64,000 bases of DNA, taken from assembly GCF_014647675.1 (NCBI RefSeq), contig NZ_BMPQ01000003.1, positions 124,001 through 188,000 of the forward strand, written 5' to 3'. Both the position numbers and the translations under genes were made by a program. Below the pieces are notes generated by a model that did not search any database, was not told the origin of the DNA, and worked only from the letters and a program-made list of their open reading frames with translations. The stretch comes from Streptomyces flaveus (GTDB taxonomy: Bacteria > Actinomycetota > Actinomycetes > Streptomycetales > Streptomycetaceae). Below are positions 43,462 to 52,900 of this stretch, piece by piece (position 1 is the stretch's first letter; every line of letters starts with the position of its first letter).

Positions 43462-44969
43462 GGAGACCCGAGCCCATGGCAGCCAACCGCCGCCGCCCCA
43501 TAGCCCTCGCGGGCGCCGTAGCGACCGTGCTCGCCTTCGGCGCCACCGCACTCGTCGCGACGACCGCGTCCGCCGCCGAAGTCCCGCTCAAGGACTACGA
43601 GTTGACGTGGGGCATCAAGGAGTCGTACCGCACCTACGTAACCGGGATGGCGCAAGGCACCTTCACGCCCGCGGACGGCGCGAAGCAGGCGGCGGGCAAC
43701 GGGGCGTTCACCTTCGTGGAGGGCACCGGCACCTATGACGACCAGGCCCACACGGTCGACCTGGGCTTCAAGGGCAGCCTGAAGATCCAGTCCACGGCGC
43801 ACGGCTTCGAACTCACCCTGTCCGACGTGAAGTTCGACAGCAAAGACGCCGTGATCACCGCGGACGTGACAAAGGGCGCCGCGACGACGCAGGACGTACC
43901 GCTCGCCGACGTCACCGTCACCCGCGACATGAAGAACATGGCGACCAAGCTCACGAAGGAGGCCGCGGACACCTTCGGCAGCGCGAGCTACACGGGGGCG
44001 GCCGGAGACCCGCTGACGGTCGAGGACAAGGGCACGACGACGCCTCCCACGGACGACCCGACCACGCCTCCCACCGAGGACCCGACCACGGCGCCCACGG
44101 AGGACCCGACCACGCCTCCCACGGCCGGCAACCCCACGTCGCCGTCGACCACGCCGCCCGCGGACACCCCGCCCTCCACCGCCCCCACGAAGGGTGACAT
44201 CGCCGACGGCACCCTCGGCTGGGGCGTGAAGCAGTCCTTCCGTGAGTACGTCGTGGGCAGCATCGCCAAGGGCGAGGTCACCGTCTCCGGCGGCGCGACG
44301 CAGGCCTCCGGCAACGGGGCCTTCACCTTCGTCGACGGCTCCGGCACGTACGACACCGAGGCCGACGCTCTCTCCGCCGCCTTCAAGGGGTCCGTGAACT
44401 TCAAGGGCCATGAGGAGAACGGGACGTACGGACTCGACCTCACCCTCAGCGACCTCAAGGCGAAGATCGACGGCGACTCCGGCACGCTGACCGCCGACGT
44501 GAACAGCCTCGGCGAGAAGTCCGACGACGTGGTCCTCGCCGACCTTCAGCCGGGGTCGGCGGACCTGGTAGCCGAGGACGACGTCATCACGCTGTCGGAC
44601 GTCACCGCCAAGATCACGGCGGCGGGATCGGACGCTTTTGGCGGCTTCTACGATGCCGGCGAGGAACTCGACCCGCTGGACCTCTCGGTGGCCCTGTCGG
44701 CGGACGCCGGACTTCCGCCGACCGACGACCCGGGCGCTTCCGCCACCCCGACCTCCGACACCGGCGCGGGCACGAGCGGCGGCACGGGCGCGGGCACGAC
44801 GGGCTCCACCACGGGCGGCACCACCGGCGGCGGGGTGACGGGCGGCCTGGCCGCCACCGGCTCCTCCGTCCCGGCCGGCGCCCTCGGCGCGGTGGCCGCC
44901 GTGACGGTCGCGGCGGGCGCGGGCGTGGTCTTCGCGGTACGTCGCCGCAGGGCCGGTGAGCAGGGCTGA
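43458..44969 (+). CDS. HtaA-domain heme-binding protein with LAATG sortase signal
   Basis: 503 residues from ATG 43458 (overlaps previous stop); ATG 43476 with GAGGAG upstream is an alternative. Signal peptide, HtaA domain 1 (YELTWGIKESYRTYVTGMAQ), a Thr/Pro/Asp-rich spacer made of TTPPTDDP-like units (about residues 195-235), HtaA domain 2 (GTLGWGVKQSFREYVVGSIA), a Gly/Thr/Ser stalk, then LAATG, a membrane helix and RRRRAG. LAxTG is the class-E sortase signal of streptomycetes, so this copy is probably joined to the cell wall while its partner stays in the membrane. Likely first heme acceptor. Confidence 0.9.
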   Translation: MRRPEPMAANRRRPIALAGAVATVLAFGATALVATTASAAEVPLKDYELTWGIKESYRTYVTGMAQGTFTPADGAKQAAGNGAFTFVEGTGTYDDQAHTVDLGFKGSLKIQSTAHGFELTLSDVKFDSKDAVITADVTKGAATTQDVPLADVTVTRDMKNMATKLTKEAADTFGSASYTGAAGDPLTVEDKGTTTPPTDDPTTPPTEDPTTAPTEDPTTPPTAGNPTSPSTTPPADTPPSTAPTKGDIADGTLGWGVKQSFREYVVGSIAKGEVTVSGGATQASGNGAFTFVDGSGTYDTEADALSAAFKGSVNFKGHEENGTYGLDLTLSDLKAKIDGDSGTLTADVNSLGEKSDDVVLADLQPGSADLVAEDDVITLSDVTAKITAAGSDAFGGFYDAGEELDPLDLSVALSADAGLPPTDDPGASATPTSDTGAGTSGGTGAGTTGSTTGGTTGGGVTGGLAATGSSVPAGALGAVAAVTVAAGAGVVFAVRRRRAGEQG

Positions 44970-45006
44970 TCGACAGCCGGCCGCGGGTGGGTGCTTGAAT
45001 GCCCGC

Positions 45007-45651
45007 GTGACTGACTACGACGTGCTACGTGTCTTCTGCGGACCCCGCGGAGGACACGGCAACACCCTGGCGGTCGTACGCGACGGCACCCGGATGCCGG
45101 AACGCGACGACCGCCAGGCCTTCGCGGCCCAGCTCGGCTTCAGCGAGACGGTGTTCGTCGATGACCCCGAGCGCGGGGTCATCGACATCTACACACCCGG
45201 CGCGCGACTGCCCTTCGCCGGCTACCCCTGCGTCGGCACGGCCTGGCTCCTCGACGTACCCGAACTCGTCACTCCGGCGGGCGTGGTGGGCGCACGTCTC
45301 GACGGCGAGTTCAGCTGGATCGAGGCGCGTCCGGAGTGGGCTCCGGCGCGTACGTTGCGCCAGTACGGGTCGGCTGCCGAGGTCGACGCCCTGAAGGTGC
45401 CTTCACCGGGGGAGTGGCTCTACGCCTGGGCCTGGCAGGACGAGGCCGCGGGCCGTGTCCGCGCTCGTGCCTTCCCGGGACGTGGCGACGGCATAGAGGA
45501 AGACGAGGCGACGGGCGCGGCGGCCCTACTGCTCACCCATCAACTGGGCCGCGCCCTGAACATCACCCAGGGCGCGGGTTCACAGATCCTTACGGCACCG
45601 CAGCCGGAGGGGTGGGTCGAGGTAGGGGGCCGGGTGTTCCTGGAGCACTGA
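45007..45651 (+). CDS. PhzF family protein, short form
   Basis: 214 residues from GTG 45007 (VTDYDVLRVFCGPRGGHGNT). PhzF features: GHGNTLAVV, catalytic Glu in QLGFSETVFVDDPERG, and FAGYPCVGTAWLL; second lobe has GIEEDEATGAAALLLTHQLG and ILTAPQPEGWVEVGGRVF. Ordinary PhzF proteins are 260-300 residues, so this is a shortened isomerase-like member, common in streptomycetes. Substrate unknown. Sits between htaA genes and heme oxygenase without obvious link to heme. Confidence 0.85.
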   Translation: MTDYDVLRVFCGPRGGHGNTLAVVRDGTRMPERDDRQAFAAQLGFSETVFVDDPERGVIDIYTPGARLPFAGYPCVGTAWLLDVPELVTPAGVVGARLDGEFSWIEARPEWAPARTLRQYGSAAEVDALKVPSPGEWLYAWAWQDEAAGRVRARAFPGRGDGIEEDEATGAAALLLTHQLGRALNITQGAGSQILTAPQPEGWVEVGGRVFLEH

Positions 45652-45702
45652 GGGCTGTGGGTGGCCGTACGGGAGCGTCTCGTGCGGGGCTGCCCGGAAC
45701 GG

Positions 45703-45740
45703 GCGCCCCGTCAGGGGCGCGGGGAACTGCGCGACCAGCC
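45703..45740. repeat. Dispersed convergent-gene hairpin element, copy 3
   Basis: GCGCCCC-GTCA-GGGGCGC hairpin followed by the reverse of the core (GGGGAACTGCGCGACCAGCC). Between convergent phzF-like and heme oxygenase genes. Confidence 0.85.
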
Positions 45741-45782
45741 CCCACCGACCCGCAGCTTAAAACCGCGCCCCCAGCGGAGCGC

Positions 45783-46442
45783 TCACGCACTCACTCGGAA
45801 CTCCTCACTCAGTGCACGAAGCACCCCGATGTTCAACGTGAACGCCCGCTTGCACTCCGCGATGATCCGCTGCTTCTCCAGGTCATCGGCGAGGACCTGG
45901 TCGAGCAGTTCGCGATAAGTCCGCTTGAAGGCGGCGGGGTTGCTGATGTCCTCGAAGACATAGAAGCGCACCCCGTCCCCCTTGCGCGCGAAGCCCCACG
46001 TCGTCTCCGCCCTGCTCCTGAGGACCTGCCCACCGGAGAGGTCGCCGAGGTAGCGGGTGTAGTGATGCGCGACGTACCCACCGGGCCACGTACGCGCGCA
46101 CTCCTTGATGCGGGTCGTGTACTCCTCCGTGGCGGGCAGTGCTGTGATGCTCTCGCGCCACCCCGCGCCCCGCAGATGCGCGAGATCCCGCTCCAGGGCG
46201 GCCTGTCGCATCAGCTCGGGCCGGAGGAACGGTCCCGCCACCGGGTTGTCGGCCAGCTCGCGCCCGCTCTCCTCGATCGCCCGGTAGACGAACCACAGCT
46301 GCTCGGTGTAGCGCGTGTACGCATCCACGCCGAGCGTGCCGGCCAGCAGGTCGCTCATGAACGTCGAGTCGTGCGCTTCCCCGTGCAGCTCGTGCGACGC
46401 GGTACGGATGAGCGTCGAGAACGGTGTACTCGACGAGTTCAT
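45783..46442 (-). CDS. hmuO: Heme oxygenase (biliverdin-producing)
   Basis: 219 residues from ATG 46442, set by GGAGG. Heme ligand region LHGEAHDSTFMSDLLAG and the family signature VAHHYTRYLGDLSGGQVLRS on the distal helix are intact; length is normal. It opens heme to biliverdin, CO and Fe2+ in the cytoplasm, releasing the iron brought in by HmuTUV. An iron box 45-65 bases upstream indicates induction in low iron. Name hmuO is by family; not proven. Confidence 0.94.
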   Translation of the reverse strand: MNSSSTPFSTLIRTASHELHGEAHDSTFMSDLLAGTLGVDAYTRYTEQLWFVYRAIEESGRELADNPVAGPFLRPELMRQAALERDLAHLRGAGWRESITALPATEEYTTRIKECARTWPGGYVAHHYTRYLGDLSGGQVLRSRAETTWGFARKGDGVRFYVFEDISNPAAFKRTYRELLDQVLADDLEKQRIIAECKRAFTLNIGVLRALSEEFRVSA

Positions 46443-46488
46443 GTGGACCTCCGAGGCCGAAGGGGAGACGAGAGCCGGGCTCATCTTC

Positions 46489-46507
46489 TATGGTTAGGCT
46501 TACCTAA
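46489..46507. promoter_or_regulatory. Iron box upstream of heme oxygenase
   Basis: TATGGTTAGGCTTACCTAA, 19 bases, matches the DmdR/IdeR consensus in 16 or so positions, overlapping a -10-like CTATGGT on the other strand. Confidence 0.82.
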
Positions 46508-46582
46508 GTCAACAGATTTCCCGACGCCCTGTCGGTAAAACCCTACCCCGAATCACCATCACACCCACATGTCAGACCCGCA

Positions 46583-46623
46583 TGAAAAAGCCGCCCGCTC
46601 CCAAGGGGAGGGAGCGGGCGGCT
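46583..46623 (-). terminator. Intrinsic terminator after map
   Basis: Perfect 14-bp stem AGCCGCCCGCTCCC / GGGAGCGGGCGGCT with a 7-base loop. Reading leftward from map it is followed by CTTTTTC, a real U-run, so it is a classical rho-independent terminator. Confidence 0.88.
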
Positions 46624-46651
46624 CTCACGCCGTGCGCGGCTGGGCAACGGG

Positions 46652-47509
46652 CTACGGCAGCGTAAGGACCTCGGCCCCGCTGTCGGTGACGACCAGCGTG
46701 TGCTCGAACTGAGCCGTCCGTTTGCGGTCCTTCGTCACGACCGTCCACCCGTCGTCCCACATGTCGTACTCGTACGAGCCCAGCGTGAGCATCGGCTCGA
46801 TGGTGAAGGTCATTCCGGGCTGGATGACGGTGGTCGCGTTCGGGTTGTCGTAGTGCGGAACGATCAGCCCGGAGTGGAACGACGAGTTGATCCCGTGCCC
46901 CGTGAAGTCCCGTACGACCCCGTAGCCGAACCTCTTCGCGTACGACTCGATGACCCGCCCGATGATGTTGATCTGCCGGCCGGGCTTGACGGCCTTGATG
47001 GCACGGGTCAGGGACTCACGGGTGCGCTCGACGAGCAGCCGCGACTCCTCGTCCACCTCGCCCACGAGATACGTGGCGTTGTTGTCGCCGTGCACCCCGC
47101 CGATGTACGCCGTCACGTCGAGGTTGATGATGTCGCCGTCCCGCAGCACCGTGGAGTCCGGAATGCCGTGACAGATGACCTCGTTGACCGAGGTGCACAA
47201 GGACTTGGGAAAGCCGCGGTAGCCGAGCGTGGACGGGTAGGCCCCGTGGTCGCACATGTACTCGTGGGCGACCCGGTCCAGCTCGTCCGTCGTCACCCCC
47301 GGCGCGATCTTCTTCGCGGCCTCGGCCAGCGCCCGCGCGGCGATCCGCCCGGCGATCCGCATGGCCTCGACCGTCTCGGGGGTCTGCACTTCCGGACCCT
47401 TGTACGGCGTGGGGGCGGGCTTGCCCACGTACTCGGGACGCCTGATGTTTCCCGGGACGGGACGGGTGGGAGAGAGCTCCCCTGGTACGAGCAGCGACTG
47501 GCCAGACAT
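46652..47509 (-). CDS. map: Methionine aminopeptidase, type I
   Basis: 285 residues from ATG 47509 ([20 protein letters not shown]). About 40 N-terminal residues with RRPEYVGKP precede the catalytic domain, the actinobacterial MapA-like pattern. Metal ligands: [47 protein letters not shown] and [17 protein letters not shown]. Removes N-terminal Met from new proteins. A terminator follows. Confidence 0.95.
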   Translation of the reverse strand: MSGQSLLVPGELSPTRPVPGNIRRPEYVGKPAPTPYKGPEVQTPETVEAMRIAGRIAARALAEAAKKIAPGVTTDELDRVAHEYMCDHGAYPSTLGYRGFPKSLCTSVNEVICHGIPDSTVLRDGDIINLDVTAYIGGVHGDNNATYLVGEVDEESRLLVERTRESLTRAIKAVKPGRQINIIGRVIESYAKRFGYGVVRDFTGHGINSSFHSGLIVPHYDNPNATTVIQPGMTFTIEPMLTLGSYEYDMWDDGWTVVTKDRKRTAQFEHTLVVTDSGAEVLTLP

Positions 47510-47570
47510 GCCAGCGAGTCTAACCAGCGCCCGCTGGGGGACGATGACCCTGGCGAAAGGAGCCGTAGCC

Positions 47571-47801
47571 ATGGCCCTGTTCAAGAAGCGCACGGTCGGC
47601 AAACCGGGCGAGTGGTACTACTGCCTGGAGCACAAGAAGGTCGAAGAGGGCCCCGAGTGCCCCGCGAAGGACCGCATCGGCCCGTACGCGTCCCGGGGTG
47701 AGGCGGAGCACGCGCTGGAGATCGCCCGCGAACGCAACCTGGAATGGGAAACGGACCCCCGCTGGCACGACGGCGCTCCGCGCGGCGGGGAGGACGACTG
47801 A
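47571..47801 (+). CDS. Small conserved protein, unknown function
   Basis: 76 residues from ATG 47571 behind [27 protein letters not shown], then [20 protein letters not shown] and a helical [19 protein letters not shown]. Two Cys are spaced 14 apart. The IGPYxSRxEAExAL part recalls SPOR-like or short regulatory domains. Divergent from map. Conserved in streptomycetes; function not known. Confidence 0.78.
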   Translation: MALFKKRTVGKPGEWYYCLEHKKVEEGPECPAKDRIGPYASRGEAEHALEIARERNLEWETDPRWHDGAPRGGEDD

Positions 47802-47842
47802 AGCAGGCGGTGGCCTGCGTGTCCGTCACCTGCGCAGCCCCC

Positions 47843-47912
47843 CACGCGGCGGAGCCGCAAATTGATACAGCCGGGAAGGGGCGGGCCTGGGGAAAGAAAC
47901 CCCACCCACGAC
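47843..47912 (+). repeat. Dispersed 65-70 bp repeat, copy A
   Basis: CACGCGGCGGAGCCGCAAAT, TGATACAGCCGGGAAGGGGC and onward to CCCCACCC. Near-identical in inverse orientation to 56361-56430 (about 60 of 70 bases). Contains the hairpin GCGGC-GGA-GCCGC. Confidence 0.88.
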
Positions 47913-47958
47913 GCACCCGCAGTCGAGATACGCACCTCAACCCACCTCCCCCGTAGTC

Positions 47959-48005
47959 GACAAACCACCGACAGCCCCCTGTAGGCGGGCTGTCGGCGGT
48001 TTGTC
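47959..48005. promoter_or_regulatory. 19-bp inverted repeat upstream of the DrrAB-type genes
   Basis: GACAAACCACCGACAGCCC (47959-47977) and GGGCTGTCGGCGGTTTGTC (47987-48005): 18 of 19 pairs, 9-base loop, ending 24 bases before the ATG of the exporter ATPase. Could be a regulator site or an attenuator hairpin. Confidence 0.7.
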
Positions 48006-48029
48006 AGTGCCCCCTGACACCGTGGCGGC

Positions 48030-49058
48030 ATGACGCGAATCGACAACAACCCCGACGGCCGCGCACGCAGTGCGGTCACCGTGCGGGGGCTGGTCAAGCA
48101 CTACGGCGAGACCAAGGCACTGGACGGCGTGGACCTGGACGTACGCGAGGGCACCGTCATGGGCGTGCTCGGGCCGAACGGCGCCGGCAAGACCACCCTC
48201 GTACGGATCCTGTCCACCCTGATCCAGCCCGACTCCGGCCAGGCGACCGTCGCCGGCTACGACGTCGTACGCCAGCCCCGCCAGCTGCGCCGAGTGATAG
48301 GGCTCACCGGCCAGTACGCCTCCGTCGACGAGAAGCTCCCCGGCTGGGAGAACCTCTACATGATCGGCCGCCTGCTCGACCTGTCCCGCAAAGAGGCAAG
48401 GACCCGCGCGGACGAGCTGTTGGAGCGGTTCTCGCTCACCGAGGCGGCGAAGCGCCCGGCAGCCACGTACTCCGGAGGGATGCGCCGCCGGCTGGACCTG
48501 GCCGCGTCGATGATGGGCCGGCCGACCGTGCTGTATCTCGACGAACCGACCACCGGCCTCGACCCCCGCACCCGCAACGAGGTGTGGACGGAGGTCAAGC
48601 GCATGGTCGGTGACGGCGTGACCGTGCTGCTCACCACCCAGTACATGGAGGAGGCCGAGCAGCTCGCCTCCGAGCTGACCGTCGTGGACCGCGGCAAGGT
48701 CATCGCGAACGGCGCCATCGACGACCTGAAGGCGAAGGTCGGCGGCCGCTCCCTGCGGATCCGCCCGGCCGACCCGCTCGAGCTGCGCCCGCTCGCCGCC
48801 GCGCTGGACGAGCTGGGCATCACCGGGCTCGCGACCACCACCGTGGACACCGAGACAGGAACCCTCCTCGTCCCGGTCCTCAGCGACGAGCAGCTCACCG
48901 CCATCGTCGGCGCCGTCACCGCGCGGGGCATCACGCTCGCCTCCATCACCACCGAACTGCCCAGCCTGGACGAGGTGTTCCTGTCCCTCACCGGCCACCG
49001 CGCGAGCGCCCCGCAGGACGCCGTGCCCACCGACGCCCGCGAAGAGGTCCCCGTATGA
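48030..49058 (+). CDS. Daunorubicin-resistance-type ABC exporter ATPase (DrrA family)
   Basis: 342 residues. Walker A LGPNGAGKTTLVRILSTLIQ, signature YSGGMRRRLDLAASMMGRPT, Walker B VLYLDEPTTGLDPRTR, switch His-less QYMEEAEQLASELTVVDRG, and the DrrA C-terminal domain (ELPSLDEVFLSLTGHRA). Exports drugs or lipids with the membrane partner that overlaps it (ATGA). An 18/19 inverted repeat precedes it. Substrate unknown; the SARP regulator downstream is convergent and may be unrelated. Confidence 0.93.
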   Translation: MTRIDNNPDGRARSAVTVRGLVKHYGETKALDGVDLDVREGTVMGVLGPNGAGKTTLVRILSTLIQPDSGQATVAGYDVVRQPRQLRRVIGLTGQYASVDEKLPGWENLYMIGRLLDLSRKEARTRADELLERFSLTEAAKRPAATYSGGMRRRLDLAASMMGRPTVLYLDEPTTGLDPRTRNEVWTEVKRMVGDGVTVLLTTQYMEEAEQLASELTVVDRGKVIANGAIDDLKAKVGGRSLRIRPADPLELRPLAAALDELGITGLATTTVDTETGTLLVPVLSDEQLTAIVGAVTARGITLASITTELPSLDEVFLSLTGHRASAPQDAVPTDAREEVPV

Positions 49059-49885
49059 GTGCCGCCACGATCACCACCGATGCCGTAAAGGACGTAAAGG
49101 GCGATGCGCGGATCAGCCCACGTGCCCATGTGCGGCACACCGGTGCCCTGATCCGCCGCAACCTGCTGTGGATCAGGCAGGACCCCGAGTCGATGTTCGA
49201 CGCCGTCCTGTTCCCGGTCATCTTCACGCTGCTGTTCGTGTACGTCTTCGGCGGCTCCATCGGGCAGTCGCTCGGCGGCGGCCAGGAGGCGTACGTGCAG
49301 TACGTCGTGCCCGGCCTGATGGCCATGATGGGCATGAACATGGCCCAGGGGGTCGGCACCGGCTTCAACCAGGACTTCAACACCGGTGTCATGGACCGCT
49401 TCCGGTCCCTGCCGATCGGGCGCGGCTCGGTGCTGTTCGCCAAGATCGCGGTGGAACTGATGCGGATGCTGTTCGCGACCGTGGTCCTGATGATCGTCGG
49501 TGTTCTGGTGGGCTTCGACATCACCAACTGGGCCGGTCTGCTCGCCTCCGTGGGACTGTCCGCCGTCTTCGGCTCGGCCCTGATGTGGGTGTTCCTGACG
49601 CTCGGCGTGATCATGAAGAACGCGCAGTCCGTGCAGGCCATGGGTTTCCTGGTGCTGATGCCGCTGCAGTTCGGCTCGTCGATCTTCGCGCCGACCCAGT
49701 CGATGCCGGGCTGGCTGCAGAACTTCACCGACTACAACCCGCTGTCCTCGCTCGCGGACGCGGCACGCGGACTGATGGTGGGCGGCCCGGCCGCGCACGA
49801 CGTGTGGATGACCCTGGCCTGGTCGGCCGGTCTCACGGCGGTCATGGCACCGGTCGCCATCCACAAGTTCCGTACGAAGAGCTGA
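49055..49885 (+). CDS. ABC-2 exporter permease (DrrB family)
   Basis: 276 residues with six spans. DrrB pattern: HTGALIRRNLLWIRQDPESM, FTLLFVYVFGGSIGQSLGGG, YVQYVVPGLMAMMGMNMAQG, FNTGVMDRFRSLPIGRGSVL and NPLSSLADAARGLMVG. Partner of the preceding ATPase, ATGA-coupled. Confidence 0.93.
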   Translation: MSAATITTDAVKDVKGDARISPRAHVRHTGALIRRNLLWIRQDPESMFDAVLFPVIFTLLFVYVFGGSIGQSLGGGQEAYVQYVVPGLMAMMGMNMAQGVGTGFNQDFNTGVMDRFRSLPIGRGSVLFAKIAVELMRMLFATVVLMIVGVLVGFDITNWAGLLASVGLSAVFGSALMWVFLTLGVIMKNAQSVQAMGFLVLMPLQFGSSIFAPTQSMPGWLQNFTDYNPLSSLADAARGLMVGGPAAHDVWMTLAWSAGLTAVMAPVAIHKFRTKS

Positions 49886-49889
49886 CGTC

Positions 49890-49919
49890 GACGCACCCGG
49901 CCCCGCGCCGGCGGGCGTC
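49890..49919. terminator. Candidate two-way terminator between drrB-type gene and SARP gene
   Basis: Imperfect stem GACGC...CCGGC / GCCGG...GCGTC between convergent stops, overlapping the SARP TGA by two bases. Weak because of unequal interior. Confidence 0.4.
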
Positions 49920-52900
49920 AGATCAGGGCGGCGGCCTCCACGGAGGAGAGGCCGCCGCCCTCCGCGTACGCCGCCGCGTACGCCTCGTCGCCGAGGACGG
50001 CGCGCGTGCGCTCCACCGCCCTCCGGTACACCTCGCGCTCCTGGGAGGACGAGACGTGCCGGGGCGGCTGCAGCGCGTCGGCGGCGCCGAGGCAGCGGGC
50101 GGCGTCACGGGCGCGGGAGCCGCCGTCGACGTGGGCGAGGGCGTACGCGGCGGTGGTCAGATACGCGGAGCGCATCTGCGGGGCGATGGCCTCGGACAGC
50201 GGGTCCTCTGCGCGTTCCAGTGCGCGCCTGATCGTGTCCAGGGACTCCGGGTAGCGGCCGTCGACAGCGTCCAGCCAGGCCTCGGAGCCGAGGATGAACG
50301 CGTCGAAGATGATGAAGTTGGCGATCTTGAACTCCTCGCGCAGCAGCCGGAGTTGCTCGCGCGCCTCGGGGATCCGGTCGGTCATGCTGAGCACGCCCGC
50401 GAGGATGAGCCGGGCGAAGGGCCCTGCCTGCCCGGACCCGCCGCCCATGCTCTGGTCGATCACCTCGCGCACCAGGCGCTCGCCGCGCTCGGCCTCACCC
50501 GCCTCGATCAGCGCGCCACCGAGCCGGGCGGTGAGCACGGCCATCTGGGCGTGGGCACCGAGGCGTTCGGCGCTTTCGATGGCCGCCTGGTAGTCGGCGG
50601 CGGCCCTGCCGTACTCGCCCCTGCGCTCATGCGCCTCACCGCGCGCCGAGAGCGCCTCGGCGGTGCCCCACAGGTCGCCGAGGCGGCGGTAGATCTCCAG
50701 CGACTCGTCGGCGTCGTGGGTGGCGTCGCCCTCCCATTCGGTGCGGTTGGCGAGCAGATTGGCCCGCATCTGCAGGTTGGCGGCGAGGTCCCACTCGTAT
50801 CCGGGAACTCCACGGGAGGTGTCGACGGCGGCGTTGATGATCGTCCGCACCCGCTCCATGTCACCGGTGAGCATGACGGCGTAGAACCACAGCGAGCCGG
50901 GGAAACGGCACGCCTGCGGCAGCCGGGGCTCGTACGTCCCGGCGACGGCCCGCAGTTTCGCCTGCGCCTCGGGTGTCTGCCAGGCATCCAACTCGGTGTC
51001 CATGCACGCGAGATGGACCAGGTGCATCTGGCGCCGGGCCTCGTCGAGAACCTCGCCGGTCCACGGCGGCGGGGTGGCCGTGCAGCGCTCCCACAGCGGG
51101 ACGACGGGCCGCACGGGCTCGCTGAACGGGTCGGGGCCGAGGCCCTGGACCTCGCGGCACCAGTTGCGGGCGACAATCCGCAGGTCACGCATCAGCCAGT
51201 ACCAGGCCATCGACAGTACGAGGCACAGCGCCTCCTGCTCCTCACCCACGGCGACGGCGTGGTGCAGGGCGGCGCGGATGTTCTCGCTCTCGCGTTCCAG
51301 GCGTTCGATGGCGGCGAGTTGACCGTGGCCGCGCAGTAACGGGTCGGTGGTGCGGGCGAGTTCGCGGAAGTACGTCAGATGCGCGCGTTCGGCCGCCGCC
51401 CGCCGCCCGGACTCGTCGAGCCGATCGCGCGCGTACTCGGCGACGGTCTCCAGGAGCCGGTAACGCATGTCGCCGTCGCCCGAAGGGGCCGCCACGACAA
51501 GGGACTTGTCGACGAGCGAGCCGAGCGCTTCGAGCGTGCCCGGCCCGCAGACCGCCTCCGCGGCGGCGAGGTCACAGCCGCCGGCGAAGACGGACAGCCG
51601 GCGCAGCACGTCCCGTTCGCCCTCGTCCAGCAGCTCCCAGGACCAGTCGACGACCGCCCGGAGCGTCTGCTGGCGGGGCAGGACGGTACGGCTGCCGGAG
51701 GTGAGGAGCAGAAAACGGTCGTCCAGCCGGTCGGCGATCTGCCGGGGCGTGAGCATCCGCAGCCGGGCGGCGGCGAGTTCGATGGCGAGGGGGAGACCGT
51801 CGAGGCGTCGGCAGATCTCGGCCGCCGCCTCCGGATCGTCCTCGATCCGGAATCCGGGCCGGGCGGCGGCGCCCCGGTCGGCGAGCAGCCGAAGCGCGTA
51901 CGGCTCCGGCAGCGGCTCCACGGGCCGCAGCAACTCCCCCGGTACGCCGAGGGGTTCGCGGCTGGTGGCCAGTACCGTCAGCTCCGGGCAGCGTTCCAGC
52001 AGCTCCTCGACGAGCCGGGCGGTGGCGTCGACGACGTGCTCGCAGTTGTCGAGGATCAGCAGCATGCGCCGCTTGCCGCAGTGCTCGGCGAGCCGCTCGA
52101 CGGGGTCGTCATGCCGGTCGGATCCGGCCCGCATGGCCTCGGCCCCGGCGCCGTACAGCACGGTCTCGCGGGCACCGACGGCGGTGAGCACGGTCTCCGG
52201 CACGGCGTCCGGGTCGTCGACGGGCGCGAGTTCGGCCAGCCACACCCCGTCCCGGACGACGTCCCGCACACTCTCGGCGGCCTCCTGCGACAACCGCGTC
52301 TTCCCGGCCCCACCGGGGCCGAGCAAGGTGACGAGCCGGGCGGTCACGAGGTCGCCACGGATGGCCTCGATGTCGGACTCCCGGCCGACGAAGGAGGTGA
52401 GCCGGGCGCGGAGGTTGCCGCGGGCGCGGGGCTCGGAGGTACGGGCGTCGTCGGCGACCGTAACGGCAGGAGCGGGTGCGGCCACGGCGGGACTGTCTCC
52501 CACGCTCAACAACTCCCCGTGCAGCGCCCGCAGTTCCGGCCCCGGATCCGTCCCGAGCTGCTCTGCCAGCAGCCTTCGTACGTCCTCATAGGCGGCCAGC
52601 GCCTGAGCCGTGCGCCCCGCGTCGCGCAGGGCGCGCAGGCGCAGGGCCTGGAGGGGTTCGTCCAGGGGGTGGGTGTCGCACAGGGCGGTCAGCTCGGGCA
52701 GGGACTGCGCGGCGTGGCCGAGGGCGAGGGCGGCGGTGTGGCGGGCGCGGAGGGCGTCGAGCCGCCGGGCCTCCCAGCGGGCGGACTCGACGGTGCGGTC
52801 GGGGAGGTCGGCGAGGGCGGGGCCGCGCCACAGGCCGAGGGCGTCGTCGAGGACGACGGCCGCCTTGGCGGGGTCGCGGTCGGCGAGCGCGCGCGTGCCC

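Noticed and set aside
44040..44160. Repeat of TTPPTDDP-coding units as a mobile repeat
   Set aside because: The period is a multiple of three and keeps the frame; it is a flexible spacer between HtaA domains.
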